This document shows positions 44,875 through 53,632 of a DNA stretch of 64,000 bases, piece after piece (within the stretch, counting starts at the first letter, position 1; each line of letters opens with the position of its first letter). The position numbers and the translations under genes are program-made. The notes below the pieces were generated by a model. It searched no databases, was not told the origin of the DNA, and worked only from the letters and a program-made list of their open reading frames with translations. The DNA is from Sphingomonas profundi (lineage in GTDB: Bacteria > Pseudomonadota > Alphaproteobacteria > Sphingomonadales > Sphingomonadaceae): NCBI RefSeq assembly GCF_009739515.1, contig NZ_CP046535.1, forward strand, positions 992,001 to 1,056,000, given 5' to 3'.

Positions 44875-45570
44875 CTAGAATACGGTCGCGAGCGCGAAGG
44901 TTAAGCCGGTGCGGCCCAGCTTGCCCGCCTCACGCGACGATACATGCTCCGTGCCGACGACGGAGACGGAGGCGGAGAGCCGGCCGCTGCCGTAGCTGAG
45001 GCCCGCCTCCCAGTCCGTCTTGCCCTCGTAGAAGCCTTCCTCATAGCCGCCGCGCAGCCGCAGGCGCAGCGGCGTATCGCCGACGGCAACCTCGGCGCGC
45101 GCGCCGACATACGTGTTCGCGACCGCCACATTATGCTGCACCGGCGCGTAGGCGCCCTCGATCGTGAGCGTCGCCGGACCGATCACGCGAGCGACCTCCG
45201 CCTGCAGCTCGGCGAAATCGACGCGCGATCCGCGGGGATAGAGGTAGCCGGCGGCCGTCACGCTGTAGGTGAGGCCCGCCACCGTGCCCGATTTGCCGCC
45301 GTAGAGATCCACCTCGGTGTGCGCGCCGCCGTAGCGCGCGATGCTCGATCCCCAGGCGCCGGCGAACCACCCGCCGGGCAGGCCGACATCAAGGCCGCCC
45401 TGCACCGCCGGGTGCCGATTCGACGAGCTGATGCCGCGGAAGCGATAGTCCGAGACGAGGGCGAGATTGCCCGACACGTCCGCAGCGCCGGCCGCCACCG
45501 GGATCATCCCCAATGCGAGCGGACACACGATCCCGAGCGCGGCGAGGAGGAAGGAGGAGCGGGCGGCCAT
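44875..45570 (-). CDS. TorF-family outer-membrane porin-like protein
   Basis: A 231-residue exported beta-barrel. The signal peptide ends near residue 29 (AAGA). The mature start DVSGNLALVSDYRFRGISSS followed by PAVQGGLDVGL is the signature of the TorF/Gcw_chp family of putative porins. The barrel continues with amphipathic strands to a terminal LTFALATVF ending in Phe. Role unknown, possibly diffusion of small anions. It lies between the two c-di-GMP sensor genes, divergent from the second; the 208 bases between it and the first hold an AT-rich promoter region and no convincing gene. Confidence 0.87.
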   Translation of the reverse strand: MAARSSFLLAALGIVCPLALGMIPVAAGAADVSGNLALVSDYRFRGISSSNRHPAVQGGLDVGLPGGWFAGAWGSSIARYGGAHTEVDLYGGKSGTVAGLTYSVTAAGYLYPRGSRVDFAELQAEVARVIGPATLTIEGAYAPVQHNVAVANTYVGARAEVAVGDTPLRLRLRGGYEEGFYEGKTDWEAGLSYGSGRLSASVSVVGTEHVSSREAGKLGRTGLTFALATVF

Positions 45571-45670
45571 GCCTCCCTATGACGCGATCGAGTTAAAACG
45601 AGATTGTTCACCACAACAGCTTGTTAAGCCCGATCGGTCATGATCCCCGGCGAACTTCCGAGTAGGCAGC

Positions 45671-47902
45671 GTGCAGGGTCAACGGGCGAGACGGCACTTT
45701 CTGGCGCATGTCGTGCTGCCGGTCGCGCTGACGGTGACGGTCACCGCCGCGATCCTGGCGGCGCTGCTCGCCTGGTCCACCTACGCCGTCGATCGCGTGG
45801 CGACGCAGCGCCAGTCCGCGCTGTTCTCCGTCGTTCTGCGCGACAGCATCCGCGGGCTGGCGCACGATCAGGAGGCCTCGACGGTGTGGAACGACGCGGT
45901 CGAGCAGCTGCGCCGCACGCCCCCCGATCCGACCTGGCTGGATGCCAACCTGGGCGTCTGGTTCAATACCTATTACGGGCACGACCAGGTCTACATCGTC
46001 GATCCGCGGGATCGGCCGATCTACGCGATGCGCGGTGGGCGGCGTGTGGCGGCGGGCGCGTTCGGGCAGATCGACGCCGTCGCCAGCCCGCTGATCCGCG
46101 CCCTGCGCGGCGATCTGCGGTATGCCCGGGCGCCGCGCGACAGGTCCACGCTCAGCGCCGGGGCCGCCGATCTCGGCATGGTCCTGGGCCGGCCGGCGAT
46201 CATCAGCGTGAAGCCGATCGTGCCGGAGACGGCGGCGGTCAGGCAGGCGCCGGGCACGGAATATCTCCACATCAGCATCCGCTTCCTCGACGGCGGCTTC
46301 CTGCGCCGCCTCGCCGACCAATATTGGTTCGACGGCGCCCGCTTCTCGGCCACGGGCGTGATCACGCCGCGCGAGACGGCGATGCCGCTGCGCACGCGCG
46401 ACGGGCAGTTGCTCGGCTTCGTCGTCTGGCGGCCGTTCGTGCCCGGCGCCAACGTGCTGGCGCAGCTGGGCCCGGCGCTGGCCATCGGCCTGCTGGTGAT
46501 CGGGCTGATCCTGGCGTGGCTGATGATGCGGATCCGGCGCGGCAACATGCAGCTTCAGAGCAGCCGGGCGCAGGCCGAGCACCTGGCCTTCCACGATACG
46601 CTGACGGGACTGCCCAACCGCGCCCTGTTCGACGATCGCCTGACGCAGGAACTGGCCCGCGTGCGCCGCGGGGAGGGCCGGGCGGCGCTGCTGTTCCTCG
46701 ATCTCGATCGCTTCAAGCATGTCAACGACACCTACGGCCACCCGGCCGGCGACGAGCTGATCCGCGAGCTCGGCCGCCGGCTGAGCGGCGTCGTCCGCGC
46801 GAGCGACACCGTCGCGCGGCTGGGTGGAGACGAGTTCGCCATCGTCCAGACCGCCATCGCATCGCCCGCCGATACCGAGATCATGTGCCTGCGGATCATC
46901 GAGGCGATCGACGAGGCGTTCGACGTCGTCGGCGTCAAGGTGCAGGTGGGCATCAGCATCGGCGTCGCCTTCGCGCCGCTTCACGGCGTCGAGCGGATCG
47001 AGCTGAGCCGCAAGGCGGATATCGCGCTCTACCAGTCCAAGGCGCAGGGCCGCGGCCGCTTCACCATCTTCGCCGAGGAGATGGGCTCGACGATCCGCGT
47101 CCGCCGCGGCCTGGAGCGGGACATGCGCGGCGCTATCGATCGCGGGCAGTTCGCCGTGCACTATCAGCCGCTCGTCACGGCCGCCGACGGCACGCTGACC
47201 GGCGTCGAGGCGCGGCTGCGCTGGATGCACCCACAGGAGGGTGTGGTGCAACCGGAGACGTTCGTGCCGATCGCCGAGGAGTGCGGACTGATCGGGCCGA
47301 TCGGCGAGTGGCTGCTGCGCGAGGCCTGCACCCGCGCGCGCGACTGGCCGGTCGCCACCCTCGCCGTCGACGTCTCCGTCATGCAGCTGCGCAAGCGCCG
47401 CTTCGCCGGGCAGGTGTGCGCGATCCTCGCCGAGACCGGGTTCGCCCCTGCCCGATTGCAGCTGGAGATCGCCGAGTCGCGCTTCATCGATCATGCCTCC
47501 GCCTGCCAGGCGAACATCGCCGCGCTGCGCGCCGCCGGCGTTCGGGTCGCGCTGGACGGGTTCGGCAAGGGTTTCACCGCGATCGGCCCCGCCGGCCGGT
47601 TCGCGCTGGATCGGGTGAAGATCGATCGCTCGTTCGTGCAGGCGATCGATGCCGGCGAGGGCGGCGCCCCGATGATCCGCGCGATCGTCGGCCTGGCCCG
47701 CGCGACCGGCGTGCGCGTCTCCGCCGAGGGCGTCGAGACGCCGGAGCAGCGCGGCCATCTGGCCGGGCTGGGCTGCGACGAGCTTCAGGGCGCCCTGACG
47801 GGCCGCGCGCTTTCCGCCGACGAGATGGAATGGCTGGTCGCGCCGGAGCGGGACGGCATGCCCGGCAGACGCGGCTTTTCCCTCGGCGCGACGCCGGGCT
47901 AG
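45671..47902 (+). CDS. Membrane sensor GGDEF protein with degenerate EAL domain
   Basis: A 743-residue paralogue of the reverse sensor: helix near 14-36, CHASE4-like periplasmic domain (YYGHDQVYIVDPRDRPIYAM), a second helix near 270-292, GGDEF with ARLGGDEFAI, and an EAL domain with changes at catalytic positions. An RASD inhibition site lies five residues before GGDEF. In the EAL part, EAL reads EAR, the conserved Asn is Asp (AVDVSVMQL), and the DD pair of DDFG is DG (LDGFGKG), while Glu, Lys and Gln of the other motifs remain. It probably makes c-di-GMP and may only bind it through EAL. GTG start. Confidence 0.94.
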   Translation: MQGQRARRHFLAHVVLPVALTVTVTAAILAALLAWSTYAVDRVATQRQSALFSVVLRDSIRGLAHDQEASTVWNDAVEQLRRTPPDPTWLDANLGVWFNTYYGHDQVYIVDPRDRPIYAMRGGRRVAAGAFGQIDAVASPLIRALRGDLRYARAPRDRSTLSAGAADLGMVLGRPAIISVKPIVPETAAVRQAPGTEYLHISIRFLDGGFLRRLADQYWFDGARFSATGVITPRETAMPLRTRDGQLLGFVVWRPFVPGANVLAQLGPALAIGLLVIGLILAWLMMRIRRGNMQLQSSRAQAEHLAFHDTLTGLPNRALFDDRLTQELARVRRGEGRAALLFLDLDRFKHVNDTYGHPAGDELIRELGRRLSGVVRASDTVARLGGDEFAIVQTAIASPADTEIMCLRIIEAIDEAFDVVGVKVQVGISIGVAFAPLHGVERIELSRKADIALYQSKAQGRGRFTIFAEEMGSTIRVRRGLERDMRGAIDRGQFAVHYQPLVTAADGTLTGVEARLRWMHPQEGVVQPETFVPIAEECGLIGPIGEWLLREACTRARDWPVATLAVDVSVMQLRKRRFAGQVCAILAETGFAPARLQLEIAESRFIDHASACQANIAALRAAGVRVALDGFGKGFTAIGPAGRFALDRVKIDRSFVQAIDAGEGGAPMIRAIVGLARATGVRVSAEGVETPEQRGHLAGLGCDELQGALTGRALSADEMEWLVAPERDGMPGRRGFSLGATPG

Positions 47903-47929
47903 ATCGCCCGTCCCGGATGCCGGTCGAAT

Positions 47930-48134
47930 TTCGGCAGCAACCGCATGAGGTTAACCGGCGATTGAGGCTGACCGTTCAGCACAGCTTTGCAGCTTGCGCT
48001 TAGGGAAGAGGGTGGACCGCGAGGTTGCGTACAGGACCTCGCGGTCCCCTTCGTCAAGAGGGGAGGGTGCGCTTCGCGGAATTCGGGGGCGCACCCTCAA
48101 CATCGCCTGCAAAGCTTACCGGGTTGCTGCCGAA
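47930..48134. other. Compound multi-stem inverted-repeat region
   Basis: Four perfectly paired helices lie between two convergent genes. P1: ttcggcagcaacc (47930-47942) with ggttgctgccgaa (48122-48134), 13 bp. P2: agctttgcag (47983-47992) with ctgcaaagct (48107-48116), 10 bp. P3: ggaccgcgaggt (48014-48025) with acctcgcggtcc (48036-48047), extendable through a one-base bulge to about 17 bp. P4: gagggtgcgc (48063-48072) with gcgcaccctc (48089-48098), 10 bp. P3 and P4 nest inside P2, which nests inside P1. Structured RNA, a mobile palindrome or a large bidirectional terminator are possible; no known RNA family was recognised. Confidence 0.7.
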
Positions 48135-48161
48135 CATGGTTGGCGGCGGTTAACCCTGCGC

Positions 48162-48632
48162 CTAGAGCGAGGGCGAAAGGTGGGCGTGGCCGTGATGCTG
48201 GTGGTCGCCGGCATGATCGTGCCGGTCGTTCGCCTCCACCATCAGCAGGTTGACCGAGCCGGAGCGCACGCCCCGTTCAGCCCGCACGCCATCGGCGAAG
48301 GCGCGCACGGCGGCGGTAGCGCCCTTCAGCATCACGCTTTCCATCGTGTGGAAATGATCGAGCCGCACGGCGGTGCTGGCGGCGACGAGATCGTGATGCT
48401 CGTGCTGCATCTCCGCCAGCCGCTGCGCCAGCGCGCGGACCCGCCGATCGAACACGTAGGAGAGATTGGCGACGCAGAAGGCGGCATCGGCATGCTCCTC
48501 CCGCCACCGCTCGATACCGTCGCGCACCAGATCGCGCACCGCTTCCGACCGGCTCTGATAGCCGCGATCGCGCCGGATATCGTCCAGCGCGGCACTGAAG
48601 CCGTCACTCACAGAGATGGTGATCCGCTGCAT
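48162..48632 (-). CDS. nikR: NikR-like regulator with altered metal site
   Basis: A 156-residue ribbon-helix-helix regulator. The N-domain MQRITISVSDGFSAALDDIR then GYQSRSEAVRDLVRDGIE matches NikR, and the ACT-like C-domain has LSYVFDRRVR, QHEHHDLVAAS and RGVRSGSVNLL. Aligned by eye to E. coli NikR, His76 is kept but His87, His89 and Cys95 correspond to Ala, Arg and Thr, so the square-planar nickel site is lost. A His-rich tail (HDHAGDHQHHGHAH) has been added. It is divergent from a TonB receptor next to copA-copB, so it may sense a different metal. Confidence 0.9.
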   Translation of the reverse strand: MQRITISVSDGFSAALDDIRRDRGYQSRSEAVRDLVRDGIERWREEHADAAFCVANLSYVFDRRVRALAQRLAEMQHEHHDLVAASTAVRLDHFHTMESVMLKGATAAVRAFADGVRAERGVRSGSVNLLMVEANDRHDHAGDHQHHGHAHLSPSL

Positions 48633-48690
48633 CGTGGCTCCGCTATTTCCGGGTGGCGGCGAGCATACGTCAATTTACCTCTCGGCAAAG

Positions 48691-48719
48691 CCCCGGCCTG
48701 ATGTAAGCAGTCGCCGGGG
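48691..48719 (+). promoter_or_regulatory. Hairpin in receptor leader
   Basis: ccccggc (48691-48697) pairs with gccgggg (48713-48719), extended inward by ctg/cag across a two-base bulge, leaving a 7-base loop. It ends 22 bases before the GTG of the TonB receptor in the 109-base region shared with the NikR-like gene. It could be part of an operator or an mRNA leader structure. I could not identify a NikR-type operator with confidence here. Confidence 0.4.
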
Positions 48720-48741
48720 ATTCTGCATAAAGGGGGCAGCA

Positions 48742-50838
48742 GTGGCATCGGCCGATCGATCCGGGGTGCGTGGCGCGCGCCGCATGACGCTGCTGGCGGG
48801 CATCGCGGCCGCCGGCGCGCTGGCGCCGGCCATGCCCGCCCGCGCCCAGGCCGTCGCGGCCGGCGACATGGCATCCCCGCACGGCAGGGACATCGTCGTC
48901 TACGGCCGCGCCCTCGCCCAGATCGGCATCGCCACCTCGGGCTCGCAGGGCGTGGTGGGCTATCGCGATTTCGAGGACAAGCCGCTGAGCCGGGTGGGGG
49001 AGCTCGTGGAGAACGTGCCGGGCGTGATCGCCACCCAGCACAGCGGCACCGGCAAGGCGAATCAGTATTTCCTGCGCGGGTTCAACCTGGATCACGGCAC
49101 GGACTTCGCCGGTTTCGTCGATGGCGTGCCGATCAACATGCGCACCCACGGCCACGGCCAGGGCTATCTCGATCTCAACTTCCTGATCCCTGAACTCGTC
49201 GAGCGGATCGACTATCGCAAGGGGCCGTACTTCGCCGACGCGGGCGATTTCTCCGCCGCCGGCACGGTGAGCTTCTCCACCGTGGACCGGCTCGCCGAGC
49301 CGATGATCGAGGCGACCGCCGGCAGCTACGGCTACTACCGCGCGCTGGCCGCCGGCAGCGCGGCGGCGGGTGGCGGAGACCTGCTGGTCGCGCTGGACGG
49401 CACGCTATCGAACGGCCCCTGGGATCTCGACGAGGATCTGAAGAAGGTCAACGGCCTCGTCAAATACAGCCGCGGCACCGCCGATCGCGGCTGGAACGTG
49501 GGCGTCACCGGCTATCACGCCACCTGGAACGCCACCGATCAGGTGCCGCAGCGCGCGATCGACAGCGGCCTCATCAGCCGCTGGGGCAATATCGATCCCG
49601 CGCTCGGCGGCCGCACGACGCGGGTGGGGATCACCGGCAACGCCACCCTCGGCGAGACGCGGCTGAACCTCTACGGCCTCTATTATCGCTTTCGGCTCAC
49701 CTCCAACTTCACCTATTTCCTCAACGATCCGGTGAATGGCGACGAGTTCAAGCAGCGCGACCAGCGCGGCCAGTTCGGCGGATCGATCCGCCACAGCATC
49801 CCCGCCACGATCGGCGGCATGCCCGTCACCTTCACCGTCGGTGGCGAGGGGCGGTGGGATCATATCGGCAAGATCGGCCTCTACAGCGCGATCGCCGGGC
49901 GGACGAGCGGCACCGTGCGGCAGGACAAGGTGGACGAATATTCGGGCGCCATCCACGCGGAGGGCACGGCCGCCCTCACCGATCGCCTGCGCCTGACGAT
50001 CGGCCTGCGCGGCGACCTCTACGGCTACGACGTGCGCGCGCAGACGCTGGCGGCCAATTCCGGCAAAGGGTCGGACGGGATGCTCGGCCCCAAGGCGGCG
50101 CTCGCCTGGCGGGCGACCGATCACCTCGAACTCTACGCCAATTACGGCGAGAGCTTCCACTCCAACGACGTGCGCGGCGCCAGCATCCGCTTCGATCCGG
50201 TGACGGGCGATCCGGTGGATCGCGTGCCGGTGCTGGTGAAGGCGCGCGGCTACGAACTGGGCGCGCGGGCCGAGTTCCCGCGCTTCACTGCCTCGCTGGT
50301 GGCCTTCGGCCTGAGCCTCGGGTCGGAGCTGGTGTTCGTCGGCGATGGCGGCAGCACAGAGCCCAACGACGCGACCCGCCGCTACGGTGCGGAGGCGACA
50401 TTGTTCTGGCGCCCGACCGACTGGCTGACCCTCGATGCCTCCGGCGCCGTCACCCACGCGCGCTTCCACGACGTGGCGCCGGGGCAGAACCGGATCCCCA
50501 ATTCGGTGGACGAGGTGGTCTCGGCCGGCGCCGCGCTGGATGTCGGGCGCGGCTTCACCGCCTCGCTGCGCCTGCGCCACTTCGGCGCCGCGCCGCTGAT
50601 CGAGGATGGCAGCGCCCGATCGGCGCCGACGACGCTCGTCAATCTCGGCACCTATTATACCGCCGGCCGGATCAAGATCGGCGCGGACGTGCTGAACCTG
50701 TTCGGCGCGCGCGATGCGGACATCAGCTATTTCTACGCCTCCCGCCTGCCCGGCGAGCCGGCCGAGGGGGTGGAGGACCGGCACATCCACCCGGTGGAGC
50801 CGCGCCAGCTGCGCGTCTCGCTGCGCTACCGGCTCTGA
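48742..50838 (+). CDS. TonB-dependent receptor, probable metal uptake
   Basis: A 698-residue outer-membrane receptor beginning at GTG 48742, which has AGGGGG eight bases upstream; ATG 48784 is an alternative. The signal peptide ends at PARAQA. The plug has GVVGYRDFEDKPLSRVGELV, NVPGVIATQHSGTGKANQYF and RTHGHGQGYLDLNFLIPELV, an uncommon receptor subgroup rich in His/Gly near the apex; the barrel ends LRVSLRYRL. Divergent from the NikR-like regulator, 110 bases before copA. A role in copper or nickel passage is inferred from neighbours. Confidence 0.9.
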   Translation: MASADRSGVRGARRMTLLAGIAAAGALAPAMPARAQAVAAGDMASPHGRDIVVYGRALAQIGIATSGSQGVVGYRDFEDKPLSRVGELVENVPGVIATQHSGTGKANQYFLRGFNLDHGTDFAGFVDGVPINMRTHGHGQGYLDLNFLIPELVERIDYRKGPYFADAGDFSAAGTVSFSTVDRLAEPMIEATAGSYGYYRALAAGSAAAGGGDLLVALDGTLSNGPWDLDEDLKKVNGLVKYSRGTADRGWNVGVTGYHATWNATDQVPQRAIDSGLISRWGNIDPALGGRTTRVGITGNATLGETRLNLYGLYYRFRLTSNFTYFLNDPVNGDEFKQRDQRGQFGGSIRHSIPATIGGMPVTFTVGGEGRWDHIGKIGLYSAIAGRTSGTVRQDKVDEYSGAIHAEGTAALTDRLRLTIGLRGDLYGYDVRAQTLAANSGKGSDGMLGPKAALAWRATDHLELYANYGESFHSNDVRGASIRFDPVTGDPVDRVPVLVKARGYELGARAEFPRFTASLVAFGLSLGSELVFVGDGGSTEPNDATRRYGAEATLFWRPTDWLTLDASGAVTHARFHDVAPGQNRIPNSVDEVVSAGAALDVGRGFTASLRLRHFGAAPLIEDGSARSAPTTLVNLGTYYTAGRIKIGADVLNLFGARDADISYFYASRLPGEPAEGVEDRHIHPVEPRQLRVSLRYRL

Positions 50839-50948
50839 GGGCGCGCCGCCCGGCCCGGTGAGCGGCACGGGCGGCTTGCCCCGGCGCGCCGCAGGCGGCA
50901 AGCATCTGGCGACGCGGGCCTTTTGCCCGACCGCCCGGAACGCTGCCG

Positions 50949-52700
50949 ATGCCGCCTGTCTCCCGTCGTGACTTCCTGCGCCGCGCCGCCGCCACCGGGG
51001 CCGGCTGTGCGCTCGTCGGCGGCGCTCCGGCCTGGGCGCAGCATGACGGCCACGGCCTGCCACGCGATCCCGCGATCCTCTCCGGCGGGGAGATCGAGCT
51101 GCGCATCGCCGGGCAGATGCTGACGGTCGGCGGGCGGCCGAGCCACGCGATCGGCATCAACGGCAGCGTGCCCGCGCCGCTGATCCGCCTGCGCGAGGGG
51201 CAGGACGTCGTGCTGCGGGTGATCAACCAGCTGGACGAGGAGACCTCGCTCCACTGGCACGGACTGCTGGTGCCGAGCCGGTTCGACGGGGTGCCGGGCA
51301 TCTCCTTCCCCGGCATCCCCGCGCGCGGCACGTTCGAATATCGCTTCCCGATCCGGCAGGCCGGCACCTACTGGTATCACAGCCACTCGGGCCTGCAGGA
51401 GCAGATGGGGCTCTACGGCCCGATCGTCATCGATCCGGCCGGCGCCGATCCGGTCGCCTGTGATCGCGAGCATGTCGTCCTGCTGTCGGATCATGGCGAT
51501 CTGCACGGCCATGCGATCTTCCGGAAGCTGAAGCAGCAGCCCGGCTACTTCAACTATCAGAAGCAGACGCTCGCCGGCCAGCTTCGCGGGCGGGACCAGG
51601 ATGCGGGCGAGCGCCGCCGCTGGGGCGCGATGCGGATGGACCCGACCGACATCGCCGACGTGACGGGTGCGGCCTATACCTATCTGGTCAACGGCCACGG
51701 CCCGCGGGACCAGTGGAGCGCCGCCTTCCGCCCCGGCGAGCGGGTGCGGCTGCGCTTCATCAACGCCTCCGCCATGACCACCTTCGACGTGCGCATCCCG
51801 GGCCTGGTGATGACGGTGGTGCAGGCGGACGGGCAGGCCGTGCGGCCGGTGGCGGTGGACGAGTTCCAGTTCGGCCCGGCCGAGACCTACGACGTCGTGG
51901 TGACGCCGGACACGGAGGGGCCGTTCGCGATCGTGGGGGAGGCGATCGATCGCTCCGGCATGGCGGTGGCGACGCTGGCCGCCCGGTCCGGCGCCGTCGC
52001 ATCGGCGCCACCGCTGCGATCGCGCCCGCTCGCGACCATGACGGACATGGGGATGGGCGGCATGGGCGACATGGGCATGGGCGGCATGGGCGACATGGCC
52101 CACCACCAGCACATGGCCGGCATGGACATGCAGATGGACATGGCGATGCGCGACTTCGCCAACGCGCCGCAGGTGGCGCGCGGGCCGGGCGTGCAGACGA
52201 TCTCGCCCATGGCGGCGGACCGCAGCGGCGATCCGGGGCAGGGGCTGGCGGAGGCCGGCCACCGCGTGCTCACCTACCGCGATCTCGTCGCCCTTGCGCC
52301 CAATCCGGACGTGCGCGCCCCCTCCCGCGCGCTCGACATCCACCTGACCGGCAACATGGAACGCTACATGTGGTCGTTCGACGGCGTGAAGATGAGCGAC
52401 GCGCGCGAGCCGATTCCCTTCGTCGAGGGCGAGCGGGTGCGCGTGACGCTGATCAACGACACGATGATGGGCCACCCCATCCACCTGCACGGCCATTTCT
52501 TCGAGCTGGTGACAGGCAAAGGCGATCACGGCCCACGCAAGCACACCGTGCTGGTCCAGCCCGGCGGCAGGATCAGCTTCGATCTCACCGCCGACGCGCT
52601 CGGCGACTGGGCGTTCCACTGCCACATGCTCTACCACATGCATGCGGGCATGATGCGTGTGGTGAGCGTGCGGCCCGCCGGCGATTGGGCGGACGGGTGA
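50949..52700 (+). CDS. copA: Multicopper oxidase CopA (copper resistance)
   Basis: A periplasmic multicopper oxidase of 583 residues that oxidises Cu(I) and binds copper. The Tat signal is SRRDFLRRAAATGAGCALVG. Copper motifs in order: SLHWHGLLVPS, YWYHSHSGLQEQMGLYGPI, GHPIHLHGHFFEL and the type-1/3 site WAFHCHMLYHMHAGMMRVV. A Met-rich stretch (about residues 355-400, with repeats of the unit MGGMGDMGM) is a copper-binding insert typical of CopA/PcoA. The gene follows a TonB receptor by 110 bases and overlaps copB by four bases. Confidence 0.96.
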   Translation: MPPVSRRDFLRRAAATGAGCALVGGAPAWAQHDGHGLPRDPAILSGGEIELRIAGQMLTVGGRPSHAIGINGSVPAPLIRLREGQDVVLRVINQLDEETSLHWHGLLVPSRFDGVPGISFPGIPARGTFEYRFPIRQAGTYWYHSHSGLQEQMGLYGPIVIDPAGADPVACDREHVVLLSDHGDLHGHAIFRKLKQQPGYFNYQKQTLAGQLRGRDQDAGERRRWGAMRMDPTDIADVTGAAYTYLVNGHGPRDQWSAAFRPGERVRLRFINASAMTTFDVRIPGLVMTVVQADGQAVRPVAVDEFQFGPAETYDVVVTPDTEGPFAIVGEAIDRSGMAVATLAARSGAVASAPPLRSRPLATMTDMGMGGMGDMGMGGMGDMAHHQHMAGMDMQMDMAMRDFANAPQVARGPGVQTISPMAADRSGDPGQGLAEAGHRVLTYRDLVALAPNPDVRAPSRALDIHLTGNMERYMWSFDGVKMSDAREPIPFVEGERVRVTLINDTMMGHPIHLHGHFFELVTGKGDHGPRKHTVLVQPGGRISFDLTADALGDWAFHCHMLYHMHAGMMRVVSVRPAGDWADG

Positions 52701-53587
52701 GACTGCGGCCGCTGCTGGCGCTGGCGCTGGCGTCCGTCGCGTCGATCGCGCGGGCGCAGGATCACGACCACCATCCGGGCATGACGATGCCGCCGCCTGC
52801 GCCGGTGGAGGTGGCTCCGGCGCGCCCGATCGGCACCGATGCCCGGCCGGGTTCGGCGTCGGCGCCCGCGCCGCCGGAGGACCGGTGGAACGATCGCTAC
52901 TGGCCGGCCGAGGCGATGGCGGAGAGCCGGGCGCGGCTGGCCCGCGAGCATGGTGGGATGATCCTGTCGCAGGCGATGCTCAATATCCTCGAAGTCCAGC
53001 CGCGCGGCGGCCGGGCGGGCTATCGCTGGGATGGCGAGGGCTGGATCGGCGGCGACCTCGATCGCCTGACGATCAAGAGCGAGGGCGAGGGACGCGTCGG
53101 CCGCAGGGCGAGTGAGGCGGAGGTGCAGGCGCTCTACAGCCGCGCGATCGACGCTTATTGGAACGTGCAGGCCGGCGTTCGGCAGGATCTCCAGCCCGGC
53201 GCCAGGCACACCTACGCCACGCTGGGGGTGGAGGGCCTCGCCCCCTACTGGTTCGAGGTGGAGGGGGCGCTGTTCCTCTCGAACACCGGCGATCTGCTCG
53301 GCCGGATCGAGGCCTATTACGATCAGCGCATCACCCAGCGGCTGGTGCTGCAACCGCGCGTCGAGCTCGAAGCGGCGGCGCAGGACGTGCCGGAGGACCG
53401 GATCGGCCACGGCCTGTCCGAAGTCTCGCTCGATCTGCGCCTGCGCTACGAGGTGCGGCGTGAACTCGCCCCCTATGTGGGCGTCAGCTGGGAACGGTGG
53501 CTCGGCCGCACGGGCGATCTGGTGGCGGCGAGCGGCGAGGGTCGCGGCGGCACGCGGCTGGTGATGGGCGTGCGCGCCTGGTTCTAG
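52697..53587 (+). CDS. copB: Copper resistance outer-membrane protein CopB
   Basis: A 296-residue outer-membrane protein that works with CopA in copper sequestration. GTG 52697 overlaps the copA stop (GTGA). A signal peptide ends near ARAQDHD, followed by a short His/Met stretch (DHDHHPGMTMPP) and a beta-barrel domain with YSRAIDAYWNVQAGVRQDLQ and GLAPYWFEVEGALFLSNTGD, close to CopB/PcoB. The last residue of the barrel is Phe (VMGVRAWF). It ends the copper cluster; a long palindrome follows. Confidence 0.94.
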   Translation: MRLRPLLALALASVASIARAQDHDHHPGMTMPPPAPVEVAPARPIGTDARPGSASAPAPPEDRWNDRYWPAEAMAESRARLAREHGGMILSQAMLNILEVQPRGGRAGYRWDGEGWIGGDLDRLTIKSEGEGRVGRRASEAEVQALYSRAIDAYWNVQAGVRQDLQPGARHTYATLGVEGLAPYWFEVEGALFLSNTGDLLGRIEAYYDQRITQRLVLQPRVELEAAAQDVPEDRIGHGLSEVSLDLRLRYEVRRELAPYVGVSWERWLGRTGDLVAASGEGRGGTRLVMGVRAWF

Positions 53588-53632
53588 GCGGGATCGACAT
53601 CCAGCACTGGGAAGATGGCGACGTGCTTGCTC

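Noticed and set aside
44770-44889. Short forward ORF from GTG after TAGGAG near 44790
   Set aside because: Only about 37 codons, overlaps the TorF-type gene's 3' end and has no recognisable sequence.
47994-48701. 235-codon forward ORF across the inverted-repeat region and NikR-like gene
   Set aside because: Antisense to the clear NikR-like gene and spans the palindromes; Arg/His-rich composition typical of shadow frames.
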